From NCBI GenBank assembly GCA_947471565.1, contig CANIVT010000004.1, positions 1 to 64,000 on the forward strand: 64,000 bases of DNA. Direction: 5' to 3'. Each line of letters opens with the position of its first letter. Position 1 is the stretch's first letter. Under the pieces are notes generated by a model that was not told the origin of the DNA, did no database searches, and was given only the letters and a program-made list of their open reading frames with translations. Below, in pieces: positions 1-9,434 of this stretch. The position numbers were made by a program, and so were the translations under genes. Origin of the DNA: Spartobacteria bacterium (GTDB taxonomy: Bacteria; Verrucomicrobiota; Verrucomicrobiia; Chthoniobacterales; UBA6821).

Positions 1-54
1 TGGCGGTCTTTTCTCTTTGAACTCCGGGGCCCCAACGGAAAGACTCTTTCCCCT

Positions 55-1134
55 GTGACGACTCCGCTTTCACCCTCCGTTCCGGCGTTGCCGGGAGGAC
101 GGGAACGCTTCCTGAATGCATGCCGTTGCCTACCAGTCGACGCAACTCCCATCTGGCTGATGCGACAGGCGGGTCGATCCCTCCCCGAGTACCGCGCCCT
201 CAAGGAGAAGCACTCCTTCCTTGAACTTGCGCGCACGCCGGAACTCGCTGCGGAAGTGACGCTTCAGCCAATCCGTCGGTTTGGCTTCGACGCGGCGGTC
301 CTCTTCAGCGACATCCTCGTGGTGCCCGAGGCCATGGGCCAACCCTACTCTTTCCGTGACAGCGGCGGGATCGAGATGGAGTTCACGATCGGGTCCGCCG
401 CCGACATCGGACGCCTCAGGACAGAAGGAGCGATAGAGCGCCTCGACTACGTCGCCAAGGCCCTTCGGCTTCTCAAGACCGAGCTTGCAGGCACGACCGC
501 CCTCCTCGGCTTTGCCGGATCTCCCTGGACTCTCGCCCGCTACATGGTCGAGGGGACGGGATCGGGCGGGCGTCATTCGATCAAGGAGCTCTTTTACACC
601 CAGCCCGTGCTTTTCGGAGAACTGCTGGAAAAGATCACCGGCGTCGTCTCGGAATTCCTCGCGATGCAAATCGAGGCGGGTGCCGAAGCCCTGCAAATCT
701 TTGACAGCAACGGCGATATGCTTGCCGACGGGGCCTTCGAGGCCGCCTCGGGACGTTGGATCCGCGAGGTGATCTCCTCGCTGGGCGGTAAGGTGCCCGT
801 CATCCTCTTCTCCAAGGGGGGCTATGGCCGCCTCGACCAGCTCGTATCCTCTGGTGCGAATGTCCTGAGCGTCGACTGGACCCAGTCGCTCTCAGCCGTC
901 CGCCGCGCTCTTCCCTCAAATGTCGGGGTGCAGGGTAACCTCGACCCCTTCCTGCTCACCACGACACCGGAGATCGTTGCCGCAGAAGCCGCCCGCATCC
1001 TGCGCGAGATGCGCGGGGTGAAAAAAGAGGGTCTGGAGGGCCATGTCTTCAACCTCGGTCACGGTGTCCCCAAGGAGGCGAAACTCGAATGCCTCGCAGC
1101 CCTGGTGCAGACCGTGCGCAACAACGCGGCATGA
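55..1134 (+). CDS. hemE: Uroporphyrinogen decarboxylase
   Basis: Cytosolic enzyme that decarboxylates the four acetate side chains of uroporphyrinogen III to give coproporphyrinogen III. The 359-residue product has the family's usual length. The N-terminal active-site segment WLMRQAGRSLPEYR (residues 34-47) supplies the conserved arginines R37 and R41, and the FSDI and GFAGSPWTLA motifs follow. Translation probably starts at the GTG at 55; no strong ribosome binding site is visible and the upstream sequence is cut by the window edge. It overlaps hemN by 4 bases (ATGA), so the two are probably translationally coupled as the first visible genes of the heme cluster. Confidence 0.97.
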   Translation: MTTPLSPSVPALPGGRERFLNACRCLPVDATPIWLMRQAGRSLPEYRALKEKHSFLELARTPELAAEVTLQPIRRFGFDAAVLFSDILVVPEAMGQPYSFRDSGGIEMEFTIGSAADIGRLRTEGAIERLDYVAKALRLLKTELAGTTALLGFAGSPWTLARYMVEGTGSGGRHSIKELFYTQPVLFGELLEKITGVVSEFLAMQIEAGAEALQIFDSNGDMLADGAFEAASGRWIREVISSLGGKVPVILFSKGGYGRLDQLVSSGANVLSVDWTQSLSAVRRALPSNVGVQGNLDPFLLTTTPEIVAAEAARILREMRGVKKEGLEGHVFNLGHGVPKEAKLECLAALVQTVRNNAA

Positions 1135-2507
1135 GCACGCTGCACGTCGATCTCGACCTCGTGCGAAAGCACAACGTGGCCGGCCCGCGATACACGAGCT
1201 ATCCGCCCGCGACCAAGTTCACGGGCGATTTCTCCCGCGAGGAGCTGGTGGCGCGAATCGAGGCGAACAACAGTTCCGACCGCGACCTCTCGCTCTATTT
1301 CCACATTCCGTTCTGCGAGACGCTCTGCTGGTTCTGCGGCTGCACCACGGTCATCACCACCGACCATTCGCGGGGCAACGCCTACATCGACCTGCTCGAG
1401 AAGGAGATCGCCACCATGCGCGGTCGCATCAACCCGGCGCGAAAGGTTTCCCAGCTTCATTTCGGGGGCGGCTCCCCAACCTTCCTTCAGCCGGACGAGA
1501 TCCGCAGACTCGGTGACCTGATCCGCAGGAACTTCGAGTTCTCACCCGATATCGAGGCGGGCGTGGAGGTCGATCCTCGCCGCCTGAGCCGCGATCATCT
1601 CGTCGCCCTGCGCGAGGCGGGATTCAATCGCGCCTCGATGGGCGTGCAGGATTTCGATCCCAAGGTGCAGGAGGCAATCCATCGCATCCAGCCGCGCGCG
1701 ATGACCGAGCAGGCCGTCGCATGGATGCGCGAGCTCGGCTTCGCCTCGGTGAACCTGGACCTCATCTACGGTCTGCCGCACCAGACGGTCGCCTCGTTCG
1801 AGCAGAGCCTCGCAACGGTGCTCGAGATGGGGCCGGATAGGCTCTCGGTCTTCAGCTACGCCCATGTGCCGTGGATCAAGCCGGCGCAGAAGATCCTCGA
1901 GCAGAAGAATCTCCCCGCCCCCGAGGAGAAGCTCCGGCTTCTCAAGCTCGTCATCGAGCGTCTCACCGAAGGCGACCGCTATGTCTATATCGGCATGGAT
2001 CATTTTGCCCGGCCCGACGACGAGCTAGCCGTGGCCCAGCGCGAGCGCAAGTTGCAGCGCAACTTCCAGGGCTATAGCACCCGTGCGGGAGCCGACATCT
2101 ACTCCTTTGGGATGTCGAGCATCTCACAGATCCCCGATGCCTACTGGCAGAACGAGAAGGACCTCTCCACCTACCAAACCGTGGTCGAGTCTGGACGGGA
2201 GCCCTGGCACCGCGCCTATCTGATGACGGGTGAAGACATGATCCGCAGGGACGTGATCATGCGTCTGATGTGCGATCTCTCGCTCGATTTCGTGGAGACC
2301 TCCTCACGTCTCGGGATCGATTTTGCACGGCACTTTGAGCAGGAACTGGCCGCGCTGGCCCCCTACGAAGCTGACGCGCTGGTGAGCCGCGATGCCTCCG
2401 GGATCCGTGTTACCGAGACAGGCCGCCTTTTCCTCCGCAACATCGCCATGTGCTTCGACGCGACGCTCTCCCCCTCCGCGGAACGCCGCCACTCCCAGAC
2501 CGTCTGA
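1131..2507 (+). CDS. hemN: Oxygen-independent coproporphyrinogen III dehydrogenase
   Basis: Radical-SAM enzyme converting coproporphyrinogen III to protoporphyrinogen IX without oxygen. Starting at the ATG that overlaps the hemE stop gives 458 residues, a standard HemN length; a longer upstream frame exists but only reads through hemE. The cysteine set C62, C66, C69 and C71 (sequence CETLCWFCGC) is that of genuine HemN rather than HemW-type paralogues: three cysteines bind the 4Fe-4S cluster and the fourth is the HemN hallmark. N-terminal YTSYPPA and DLIYGLPHQT are also family motifs. Sitting between hemE and hemY, it places this organism on the protoporphyrin route and able to make heme anaerobically. 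Confidence 0.96.
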   Translation: MSTLHVDLDLVRKHNVAGPRYTSYPPATKFTGDFSREELVARIEANNSSDRDLSLYFHIPFCETLCWFCGCTTVITTDHSRGNAYIDLLEKEIATMRGRINPARKVSQLHFGGGSPTFLQPDEIRRLGDLIRRNFEFSPDIEAGVEVDPRRLSRDHLVALREAGFNRASMGVQDFDPKVQEAIHRIQPRAMTEQAVAWMRELGFASVNLDLIYGLPHQTVASFEQSLATVLEMGPDRLSVFSYAHVPWIKPAQKILEQKNLPAPEEKLRLLKLVIERLTEGDRYVYIGMDHFARPDDELAVAQRERKLQRNFQGYSTRAGADIYSFGMSSISQIPDAYWQNEKDLSTYQTVVESGREPWHRAYLMTGEDMIRRDVIMRLMCDLSLDFVETSSRLGIDFARHFEQELAALAPYEADALVSRDASGIRVTETGRLFLRNIAMCFDATLSPSAERRHSQTV

Positions 2508-2510
2508 TCC

Positions 2511-3911
2511 ATGCAGGCGTCGCGTCCTTCCGTCGCGGTCATCGGGGCCGGCATCACGGGACTGACCGCCGCCTTCAGGCTTCGGCGTGCTGGGATTCCG
2601 GTCGTTCTCCACGAGTCCTCGGACCGCGCGGGCGGTGCCATTCGCTCCGTGCGTCAGGAGGGATATCTCGCCGAAGAGGGGCCTAACACGATTCTCGAGA
2701 CATCGCCGCTTATCGCGGAACTCGTGCGGGAGGCGGGGCTTGAATCCCGGGTCCTGCGGCCCGATCCCGACTCCGAAGCACGCTTCCTGGTGCGGAGAGG
2801 AAAACCCGTGGCCCTCCCCTCCTCGCCGCTCGGCTTCCTGACGACGCCCCTGTTTTCGCCCGCCGCCAAGCTCGCCGTCCTCCGCGAACCGTTCCTGAAA
2901 CGCCGTACCGACGGTATGGAGGAAAGCGTGGCACAGTTCGTCACCCGCCGCCTTGGGGGGGAATTCCTTGATCGGGCAGTCGACGCCATGGTGGCGGGCA
3001 TCTATGCCGGGGATCCCTCTCGGCTTTCGGTTAACCATGCCTTTCCGAAACTGGCCGCCCTCGAAGAGCGCTACGGATCGCTGATCCACGGACAGATACT
3101 CAGTGCACGGGATCGCCGGAAAAGCGGTGAGGTCGCCAAGGACCGTGCGCCGAAGCTCTCCTTTGACGAGGGGCTGGAGGTTCTTCCCTCGACTCTCGCC
3201 GCCAACCTCGGAGACGCCCTCCGCCTCAAGTCCCGCGTGGCCTCGGTCACCCGGTCTGATAAGGGGTGGATCCTGAGCACGAAGGAGGGGCTGGAGGAAC
3301 ATCATGCGGCACTCATCCATGCGGGAACGGCCCATGGCCTCGCATCCCTCCGGCTGCTGGATCGCGAAGTCCCTGTCGACCTTTCAGGGTTTTCCGAGAT
3401 CCGTCATCCCCCCGTGGCCAGCGTGGTGCTGGGATTTCGCAGGGAGGATGTCGCGTTCCCTTGCCGGGGATTCGGTGTGCTGGTTCCCGGTATCGAGAAC
3501 TTCCGTATCCTCGGGACGATCTTTTCCTCCTCTCTCTTTCCGAACCGTGCTCCGGCGGGCCATCTCACTCTCACGACCTACGTCGGAGGGGAGCGGCATC
3601 CCGAGCTGGCCCTCCTCCCCGAAGAGGAACTCGTCGGGGCGGTCTGCAGAGACTTGGAACGCCTGCTTGGCGTACGAGGCAAGCCTACTTTCCGTCATGT
3701 GACCCTCTGGCGGAAGGCGATCCCTCAGTACAATCTCGGCTTCGGTCATCACCGTGAGGCGATGACTCGGCTGGAGGAACGCCTGCCCGGTTTCCATCTG
3801 GCAGGCCATTACCGCGACGGCATTTCGCTGGCGGATTCCATCGTCTCCGGGTGGAAGATCGCGGAACGGGTTGAAAAGTCTCTCCGATCGGGACACGCTT
3901 CCTACCCATGA
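2511..3911 (+). CDS. hemY: Protoporphyrinogen oxidase, FAD-dependent HemY type
   Basis: Oxidises protoporphyrinogen IX to protoporphyrin IX. The 466-residue protein opens with an FAD-binding Rossmann motif (VIGAGITGLTAA, about residues 10-21) followed by the ESSDRAGG segment and EEGPNTI, as in PPOX/HemY proteins; the C-terminal part has HLAGHYRDGISLADS, the FAD-contacting end of the fold. It starts 3 bases after hemN and overlaps hemH by 4 bases. HemY enzymes usually need oxygen, so pairing with oxygen-independent HemN suggests either facultative use or a different electron acceptor; the latter is inference. Confidence 0.93.
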   Translation: MQASRPSVAVIGAGITGLTAAFRLRRAGIPVVLHESSDRAGGAIRSVRQEGYLAEEGPNTILETSPLIAELVREAGLESRVLRPDPDSEARFLVRRGKPVALPSSPLGFLTTPLFSPAAKLAVLREPFLKRRTDGMEESVAQFVTRRLGGEFLDRAVDAMVAGIYAGDPSRLSVNHAFPKLAALEERYGSLIHGQILSARDRRKSGEVAKDRAPKLSFDEGLEVLPSTLAANLGDALRLKSRVASVTRSDKGWILSTKEGLEEHHAALIHAGTAHGLASLRLLDREVPVDLSGFSEIRHPPVASVVLGFRREDVAFPCRGFGVLVPGIENFRILGTIFSSSLFPNRAPAGHLTLTTYVGGERHPELALLPEEELVGAVCRDLERLLGVRGKPTFRHVTLWRKAIPQYNLGFGHHREAMTRLEERLPGFHLAGHYRDGISLADSIVSGWKIAERVEKSLRSGHASYP

Positions 3912-4963
3912 AGAAGCAGGGTGTCCTCCTAATCAATCTCGGCTCGCCCGACTCCACCTCCGTCGGCAATGTCCGCACCTACCTGCGCGAGTTCCTGATG
4001 GACGGACGGGTGCTCGACGCCCCCTGGCCGATCCGCTGGGCCGTCGTCCATCTGGCGATTCTTCCCTTCCGTCCGAAACAATCGGCTCATGCATACGAAG
4101 AGATCTGGTCTCCCGAGGGATCGCCCCTCGTAGTCACGAGCAAAAAAGTCGCGGGGGCCGTCAGCCAGCGTCTGGGTGATGGGATCCCGGTGGAGTTGGC
4201 GATGCGCTACCGCAATCCCTCCATCGAGCAGGCAATCCGAAAGCTCAAGGCTCGCGGCGTCACCGACCTGCTGGTTTTTCCGCTCTTCCCCCACTACGCG
4301 ATGTCGAGTTTCGAGACCGCTGCGGTACGGGCCCGCGAGCTTGCCAACCGGCTGGCGCCCGAGATGAGCGTCACGGTCATCCCTCCCTACTACAATCATC
4401 CCGAGTATGTGGCCGCACTTGTGGAAAGTGCCCGGCCACATCTCCAAGGGGGATTCGATCATCTGCTCTTCAGCTTCCACGGCATTCCGGAGCGCCATCT
4501 GCGCAAGGGAGACCCCACCCGTTGCCACTGCCTCAAGGCTCCCGACTGCTGCAACGTCCCAAGTCCCGCCCATGCGACCTGTTACAAGGCCCAGTGTCTG
4601 GCCACCGTGCGCGCCTTTGTCAGTGAGGCGGGCATCCCCGAGGGGAAATACTCCGTTTCGTTCCAGTCTCGCCTCGGCAAGGATCCGTGGCTCCAGCCCT
4701 ACACCGACAAGGAGCTGGAACGCTTTGGCGCGGAGAAGAAAGGGAAGATGCTCGTCATCTGCCCCGCCTTTGTCTCGGACTGCCTCGAGACCCTGGAGGA
4801 AATCGCGATGCAGGGTAAGGAGTCCTATGAGGAAGCCGGCGGCGGCGAGTACGGCATGATCCCATGCATGAACGAGCATCCGCGCTGGATCACGGCCATG
4901 GAAACCATGATCCGCTCGGCTCTCGAACTGGGAGCCGCCAACGCACGCAAGGCACAGGCGTGA
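3908..4963 (+). CDS. hemH: Ferrochelatase with internal cysteine-rich insertion
   Basis: Inserts ferrous iron into protoporphyrin IX, the last step of heme synthesis. The 351-residue sequence carries LLINLGSP at the N terminus, the SFHGIPERH catalytic-histidine motif and VSFQSRLG. Between these last two lies an insertion with six cysteines (CHCLKAPDCC, then CYKAQC about ten residues later). Some bacterial ferrochelatases hold a 2Fe-2S cluster through an internal cysteine segment of this kind, so a cluster here is likely but inferred. The stop overlaps the start of the next gene as TGATG. Confidence 0.96.
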   Translation: MKKQGVLLINLGSPDSTSVGNVRTYLREFLMDGRVLDAPWPIRWAVVHLAILPFRPKQSAHAYEEIWSPEGSPLVVTSKKVAGAVSQRLGDGIPVELAMRYRNPSIEQAIRKLKARGVTDLLVFPLFPHYAMSSFETAAVRARELANRLAPEMSVTVIPPYYNHPEYVAALVESARPHLQGGFDHLLFSFHGIPERHLRKGDPTRCHCLKAPDCCNVPSPAHATCYKAQCLATVRAFVSEAGIPEGKYSVSFQSRLGKDPWLQPYTDKELERFGAEKKGKMLVICPAFVSDCLETLEEIAMQGKESYEEAGGGEYGMIPCMNEHPRWITAMETMIRSALELGAANARKAQA

Positions 4964-5583
4964 TGGGACGCGGCGCGGCGAGCATCACGGCGCTGGCGCT
5001 CTTGGTGGCCGTCCTTGTCGGTCTCTCCGGCTGCAAAGACCGGGAGGGCGTCAAGGTGCGCCGTGTGGCCAAAGGGGAACCGCAGGGACCTGTGCCAGAA
5101 GCGTCGCCTCCGATGGCTCCTGCTCCCTCTTCCTCATCCGGAGAGTCCGGGATCACCGACCAAGCGCCTGCTTCTTGGCAGCGCCAGCCTCCCTCGCCGC
5201 TCCGCAAACTCAGTTACCTGATCTCCGGCCCGGACGGCACCCGCTGCGAGGTCTCACTGGTGACCCTTGGGGGAGGAGCGGGTGGCACCCTCGAAAACGT
5301 GAACCGCTGGCGCACCCAACTCAGCCTACCGCCGCTCGATGACACCTCGCTCCAAAAGGAACTCAAGCCTCCCCTTGCGACTCCGCTCGGAAAAGTGCTG
5401 ATCGTCGACTTCACCGGACGCCCCGAAAAGGGTGATCCCGGGCGTGACGGCCGGATCATCGCAGGGATCCTCGACCGGGGGAACGAGACCGTCTTTTTCA
5501 AGCTCCGTGGGAATCCCGACCTGACCGGACGATCCGAAGGGGATTTCGTAAAATGGATCGGCACGGTTCGCTTCCAGCCATGA
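4963..5583 (+). CDS. Putative lipoprotein in the heme/cytochrome c cluster
   Basis: Product of 206 residues with no family I recognise. Starting at 4963, inside the hemH stop (TGATG), gives a hydrophobic signal segment ending in the lipobox LSGC (cysteine 24), so the mature protein should be lipid-anchored outside the cytoplasm. Next comes a proline/serine/alanine-rich linker (about residues 40-70), then a compact domain of about 130 residues containing SGPDGTRCEVS, NVNRWRTQL and ending FVKWIGTVRF. The domain's size and the NVNRWR segment recall small lipoproteins next to cytochrome c maturation genes. Its stop overlaps the resB start by 4 bases, so a role in cytochrome c assembly is a reasonable guess. 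Confidence 0.8.
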   Translation: MGRGAASITALALLVAVLVGLSGCKDREGVKVRRVAKGEPQGPVPEASPPMAPAPSSSSGESGITDQAPASWQRQPPSPLRKLSYLISGPDGTRCEVSLVTLGGGAGGTLENVNRWRTQLSLPPLDDTSLQKELKPPLATPLGKVLIVDFTGRPEKGDPGRDGRIIAGILDRGNETVFFKLRGNPDLTGRSEGDFVKWIGTVRFQP

Positions 5584-6746
5584 GTAAAGCGATGCGATTC
5601 CTGCTTGGGGCAGTCTCGTCGCTGAAGCTCACGGTGGTCTGTCTTTCCGCAGCGATGGTGCTCGTCTTTGTCGGGACGCTCGCCCAAGTGGACGGCGGCA
5701 TCCACGACGTGCAGAAGCGCTACTTTCAGAGCTTGCTGGTGCATTGGCCTGATACCCCGTCCGGTCTTCCGGTGTTCCCGGGAGGCCACCTCATCATCAT
5801 CGTCCTGCTCGTCAACCTGCTCACCGCGCACATTCGCCGCTTCCGCTGGACAGCGGCCAAGATTGGCATCCACCTCATCCACGGGGGACTCGTGGTGATG
5901 CTGCTCGGAGCCCTGCTCACCGATTTCTTCGCCGTCGAGAGTACGATGCGTCTCTCACCCGATCAGACGAGCGGCTATGCCGAGGACCAGCAGTCATGCG
6001 AGCTCGCGCTTGTGGAAACCTCCGGCAAGGACTTCGACACCGTGACGACCATCCCCGAGTCCCTGCTGGAACGCGGAGGGGAAATCACGGATTCCTCTCT
6101 CCCGTTCCGCGTCGTCGTCCAGTCCTTTCGCCGCAACGCCCGTTTCGTGGAACCCGGTCGGCCCGGTGTGGAGAGCAAGCCGGCCGCGACCCGAGGCGTA
6201 GGCGCCCGCACTGCCGTGGTGGGCGTCAGGCCCGCGACAGCGATGAATGAGCGCAATGTTCAGGCCGCCGTAATCACGCTCGCTCCGCTGTCCGGCAGCA
6301 ATGAGCTCTTGCCCGGAAGTTGGCTCACGGTCAACGATGCGATCGAGCCCCAGACCTTTTCCTACGGTGGAAAAACCTGGGCGCTCTTCCTCAGGCCAAC
6401 GCGTCATGACCTGCCGTTCCGACTCACGCTCCGCTCCTTCACCCACGATCTCTACCCCGGAACCCAGATCCCGAAGAACTTCTCCAGCCGAGTCCTGCTG
6501 GCTGACCAAACTCACAACGAGAGCCGCGAGGTGTCGATCTCGATGAACCGTCCTCTCCGCTACCGGGGCGTGACCGTCTACCAGTCGGGATTCCTGCCGG
6601 GTGATTCCGGAACGATCCTGCAAGTCGTGCGCAATCCCGGATTCCTCGCCCCCTACCTCGGCTGCCTGCTCGTGGGCATCGGGATGGTCTGGCAATTCGG
6701 GTATCATTTTGCGGGTTATCTGGCCCGCCGCCGCCGAACCGCATGA
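5580..6746 (+). CDS. resB: Cytochrome c biogenesis protein, ResB family
   Basis: Membrane part of system II cytochrome c maturation, thought to carry heme and reduced apocytochrome to CcsA. The ATG at 5580 overlaps the preceding stop and gives 388 residues. N-terminal hydrophobic segments (LKLTVVCLSAAMVLVFVGTL; HLIIIVLLVNLLTAHI; LIHGGLVVMLLGALL) are followed by a large extracytoplasmic domain and a C-terminal membrane helix near YLGCLLVGIGMVW. The conserved LAQ segment, the YRGVTVYQSG motif near the C terminus and the ATGA overlap with ccsA support the call. Confidence 0.9.
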   Translation: MSKAMRFLLGAVSSLKLTVVCLSAAMVLVFVGTLAQVDGGIHDVQKRYFQSLLVHWPDTPSGLPVFPGGHLIIIVLLVNLLTAHIRRFRWTAAKIGIHLIHGGLVVMLLGALLTDFFAVESTMRLSPDQTSGYAEDQQSCELALVETSGKDFDTVTTIPESLLERGGEITDSSLPFRVVVQSFRRNARFVEPGRPGVESKPAATRGVGARTAVVGVRPATAMNERNVQAAVITLAPLSGSNELLPGSWLTVNDAIEPQTFSYGGKTWALFLRPTRHDLPFRLTLRSFTHDLYPGTQIPKNFSSRVLLADQTHNESREVSISMNRPLRYRGVTVYQSGFLPGDSGTILQVVRNPGFLAPYLGCLLVGIGMVWQFGYHFAGYLARRRRTA

Positions 6747-8566
6747 AGAACCGCCTGCTTTTCTGGACCGGCCCCGTGATCGGCCTGCTCTGGGTCGTCT
6801 CCAATCTGGTCACCCGTCCCGATGTCGAGGGATTGGCCGATTTCTCGCGGCTTCCCGTGCTGGAGGGAGGGCGTATCAAGCCGCTCGACACCGTGGCCCG
6901 CACCTCCCTGATGATCCTGCACGGACGCCAGACGCTCCGCCTCCCTGAGGGAAGTATCCTGCCGCCCGACCGGTGGCTGACCGAGGCTCTCTTCAATGCA
7001 CCGCTCGCCGATAGCAGGCCGCTCTTCGCGATCAACAACCCCGAAGTACTCGCCCTTTTCGGCTGGGAGACGCAGGGTCGGAAATTCTTCTCCTTTGCGG
7101 AACTTGAACCCTCGCTCGGCGTCATTGATGCCCAGGGAGAGATGGCGGCCGCTGTGGACGCCGCGCGGCGCACCCCCTACCAAACAGCGATCCTGAATCT
7201 CCGCAACGGCCTTTACCTCTACCAGCGCCTCAAGAACAGTGTCCGTCCAGCAGGGGCGGAGGATTTCTCGGGGGAGCTTGCCGACTTCGCCACGGTCGTG
7301 CCTGCCGGGGCGCCGGCCCTCATGGCCAAACGCGAGGGGAAGCCTTACGACGAGGCGGCCTGCAATGAGTTCCTCGCCTTCGCCAAACGCTACGGCGGCA
7401 TGGCGCAAACCGCGCTGCTGCTCCCCGTGCCCCCTCCCACCGGAACGACGTGGCTACCTCTCGGTGAGGCCCTGCTCGGCATGGTCGCCACAGGCAGCAT
7501 TCCGGAGACCGTCTCGGCCTATGCCGCCGCGGGGGATGCCTGGCGACGAGGGGATGCCGCCGATTTTGCGTCGGCTGTGCATGCTCTAACGGATCTTCTT
7601 TCCCGCAGAGCCCCCGATGCCTCACGGCACGCAGCCTTCGAGGAATTCTTCAACAGGATCGAGCCTTTCTATCAGGCGATGGGGCTCTATGTGCTGGGCT
7701 TCCTCATCCTCTGCGCTTTCTGGCTTCGGGGCGACTCAGCGCTCCGGACGAGCGCACTCACGGTCATTATCGCGGCCCTGCTTCTCCACACATTCGGGCT
7801 GGCGGCACGGATGTGGCTCCAGGGACGTCCTCCCGTCACGAATCTCTACTCCTCGGCTGTCTTCATCGGCTGGGGAACAGCTCTCTTCGGTCTCTTCCTG
7901 GAACGCCTCCAGCGCGACGGCATCGGTGCGGCCTGCTCGTCGATCATCGGGTTCGTGACGCTGGTCATCGCGCAGCACCTTGCAGGCAGGGGCGACACGC
8001 TCGAGATGCTTCAGGCTGTACTGGACACCAACATCTGGCTCGCAACGCATGTGGTCGCGATCACGATCGGTTACTCGGCGATGTTCCTGGCAGGACTGCT
8101 TGCGGTGATCTACGTGGTGCGCGGGCTGTTCACCTCGGCTCTGACCCCGGAGACGGCCCGCTCGCTCACCCGCATGATCTACGGGGTGATCTGCTTCGCC
8201 ACGCTCTTCAGTTTTGTAGGGACAGTGCTCGGCGGGATCTGGGCCGACCAGTCGTGGGGTCGCTTCTGGGGATGGGATCCCAAGGAGAACGGGGCCCTGC
8301 TCATCGTTATTTGGTGCGCCGTCACGCTCCATGCACGGCTCGGCGGCTACATCCGGCAGCGCGGGCTGGTTGCCATGGCCCTCTTCGGCAACGTGGTCAC
8401 CTCTTTTTCCTGGTTTGGCGTGAACATGCTGGGCGTCGGACTGCACTCTTACGGGTTCATGGACCGTGCCGTGCCATGGCTGGCCGCATTCATGGGGCTC
8501 CAGATCGCCCTCATCGCCCTGACCCTCGTTTCACCCAGGATGAATCCCGATCCCGGCGCCAAGTAG
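6743..8566 (+). CDS. ccsA: Cytochrome c biogenesis protein CcsA with large N-terminal domain
   Basis: Heme-handling synthetase of system II cytochrome c maturation. The 607-residue protein has one N-terminal membrane helix and a roughly 280-residue extracytoplasmic region beginning with EGGRIKPLDTVAR, then a multi-helix CcsA core (from about residue 310) with the WWD signature WGRFWGWDPKENGA that binds heme and conserved histidines on both sides. CcsA proteins with this GGRIKPLDT-type N-terminal half are known from several Gram-negative phyla, and typical short CcsA proteins lack it. It overlaps resB by 4 bases, so the pair forms a complete ResBC-like unit. Confidence 0.93.
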   Translation: MKNRLLFWTGPVIGLLWVVSNLVTRPDVEGLADFSRLPVLEGGRIKPLDTVARTSLMILHGRQTLRLPEGSILPPDRWLTEALFNAPLADSRPLFAINNPEVLALFGWETQGRKFFSFAELEPSLGVIDAQGEMAAAVDAARRTPYQTAILNLRNGLYLYQRLKNSVRPAGAEDFSGELADFATVVPAGAPALMAKREGKPYDEAACNEFLAFAKRYGGMAQTALLLPVPPPTGTTWLPLGEALLGMVATGSIPETVSAYAAAGDAWRRGDAADFASAVHALTDLLSRRAPDASRHAAFEEFFNRIEPFYQAMGLYVLGFLILCAFWLRGDSALRTSALTVIIAALLLHTFGLAARMWLQGRPPVTNLYSSAVFIGWGTALFGLFLERLQRDGIGAACSSIIGFVTLVIAQHLAGRGDTLEMLQAVLDTNIWLATHVVAITIGYSAMFLAGLLAVIYVVRGLFTSALTPETARSLTRMIYGVICFATLFSFVGTVLGGIWADQSWGRFWGWDPKENGALLIVIWCAVTLHARLGGYIRQRGLVAMALFGNVVTSFSWFGVNMLGVGLHSYGFMDRAVPWLAAFMGLQIALIALTLVSPRMNPDPGAK

Positions 8567-8642
8567 CAAGAAACAACGGCCCTTCGGGCGGTTTCCCCGT
8601 TTCCTCCTTCCGGTTCGGTCACTCGGCTCTTATGATCCGCTG

Positions 8643-9425
8643 ATGGAACGCGCCGCCCTGATCGGGTCGTCCCTTTGCTATCTCTTTGCGCTGGGACACA
8701 CCCTCTTTTCGCTGTTCAAGGGTCGCTTCCGACCCGGGCGGTTCAACGTTGCCGCCGTTGCTGCGGGTGCCGGCCTACAGGGGTGGTATCTCACGCTGCT
8801 CGGCTCGCAGCTTCATGCCTGCCCCATCCGGACTCTCCCCCAGGTGCTCGTCTTCCTGGGCTGGTCGATGGCCCTCTTCTATCTGGCCATCGGCACCTCC
8901 TACCGGCTCTCGCTCATGGGGGCATTCACCGCTCCCGTCGTGCTGCTCCTGCAGGTTGCCGCGGTTTTCATTCCCGCCGGCAAGATCGATCCCGTCCGGG
9001 GGGTCGACCCCTGGATCGAGACCCATGCCTCGCTCTCTCTCGTCGCCTATGGGGCACTCGGCCTCTCCTGCATCGCGGGACTCATGTATCTGGTGCAGGA
9101 ACGTCAGCTCAAATCGCGCCGCCCCTCGGCCATCTTCCATGACCTTCCGCCGGTCACCACGCTTGCGGTGACGGTGCGCCGTCTTCTTGTGGCCGGTTTC
9201 GTCGTTCTCACGATCGGCTTTGCGGCGGGATTCCTGGCACGCACGCCGATCCCCAAAGTGAAGATCTGCTTTTCCGCTCTCATCTGGCTGCTCTATGCCG
9301 GTTTGCTCGCGGACTCCTTGAGCGGACGCTTGGGCAACCGCCGTACCGCCCAGGGAGCCATGCTCGTCTTCCTCCTCGCCCTGCTGCTTCTGCCCGTGAT
9401 CCAGCGTCTCTCCACACTTGGCTGA
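8643..9425 (+). CDS. hemX: HemX/CcsA-like membrane protein
   Basis: 260-residue integral membrane protein with about eight hydrophobic segments, related to the C-terminal core of CcsA (cytochrome c assembly family) but short, with CIAGLMYLVQERQLKSRRPS typical of HemX-type proteins. In Bacillus, hemX lies beside hemA and lowers glutamyl-tRNA reductase level; the same neighbour is found here, 9 bases downstream. A regulatory role for hemA is therefore plausible, while a direct part in cytochrome c assembly cannot be excluded. A 76-base gap with a small GCCC-TTC-GGGC hairpin separates it from ccsA. Confidence 0.82.
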   Translation: MERAALIGSSLCYLFALGHTLFSLFKGRFRPGRFNVAAVAAGAGLQGWYLTLLGSQLHACPIRTLPQVLVFLGWSMALFYLAIGTSYRLSLMGAFTAPVVLLLQVAAVFIPAGKIDPVRGVDPWIETHASLSLVAYGALGLSCIAGLMYLVQERQLKSRRPSAIFHDLPPVTTLAVTVRRLLVAGFVVLTIGFAAGFLARTPIPKVKICFSALIWLLYAGLLADSLSGRLGNRRTAQGAMLVFLLALLLLPVIQRLSTLG

Positions 9426-9434
9426 TCGATCATC

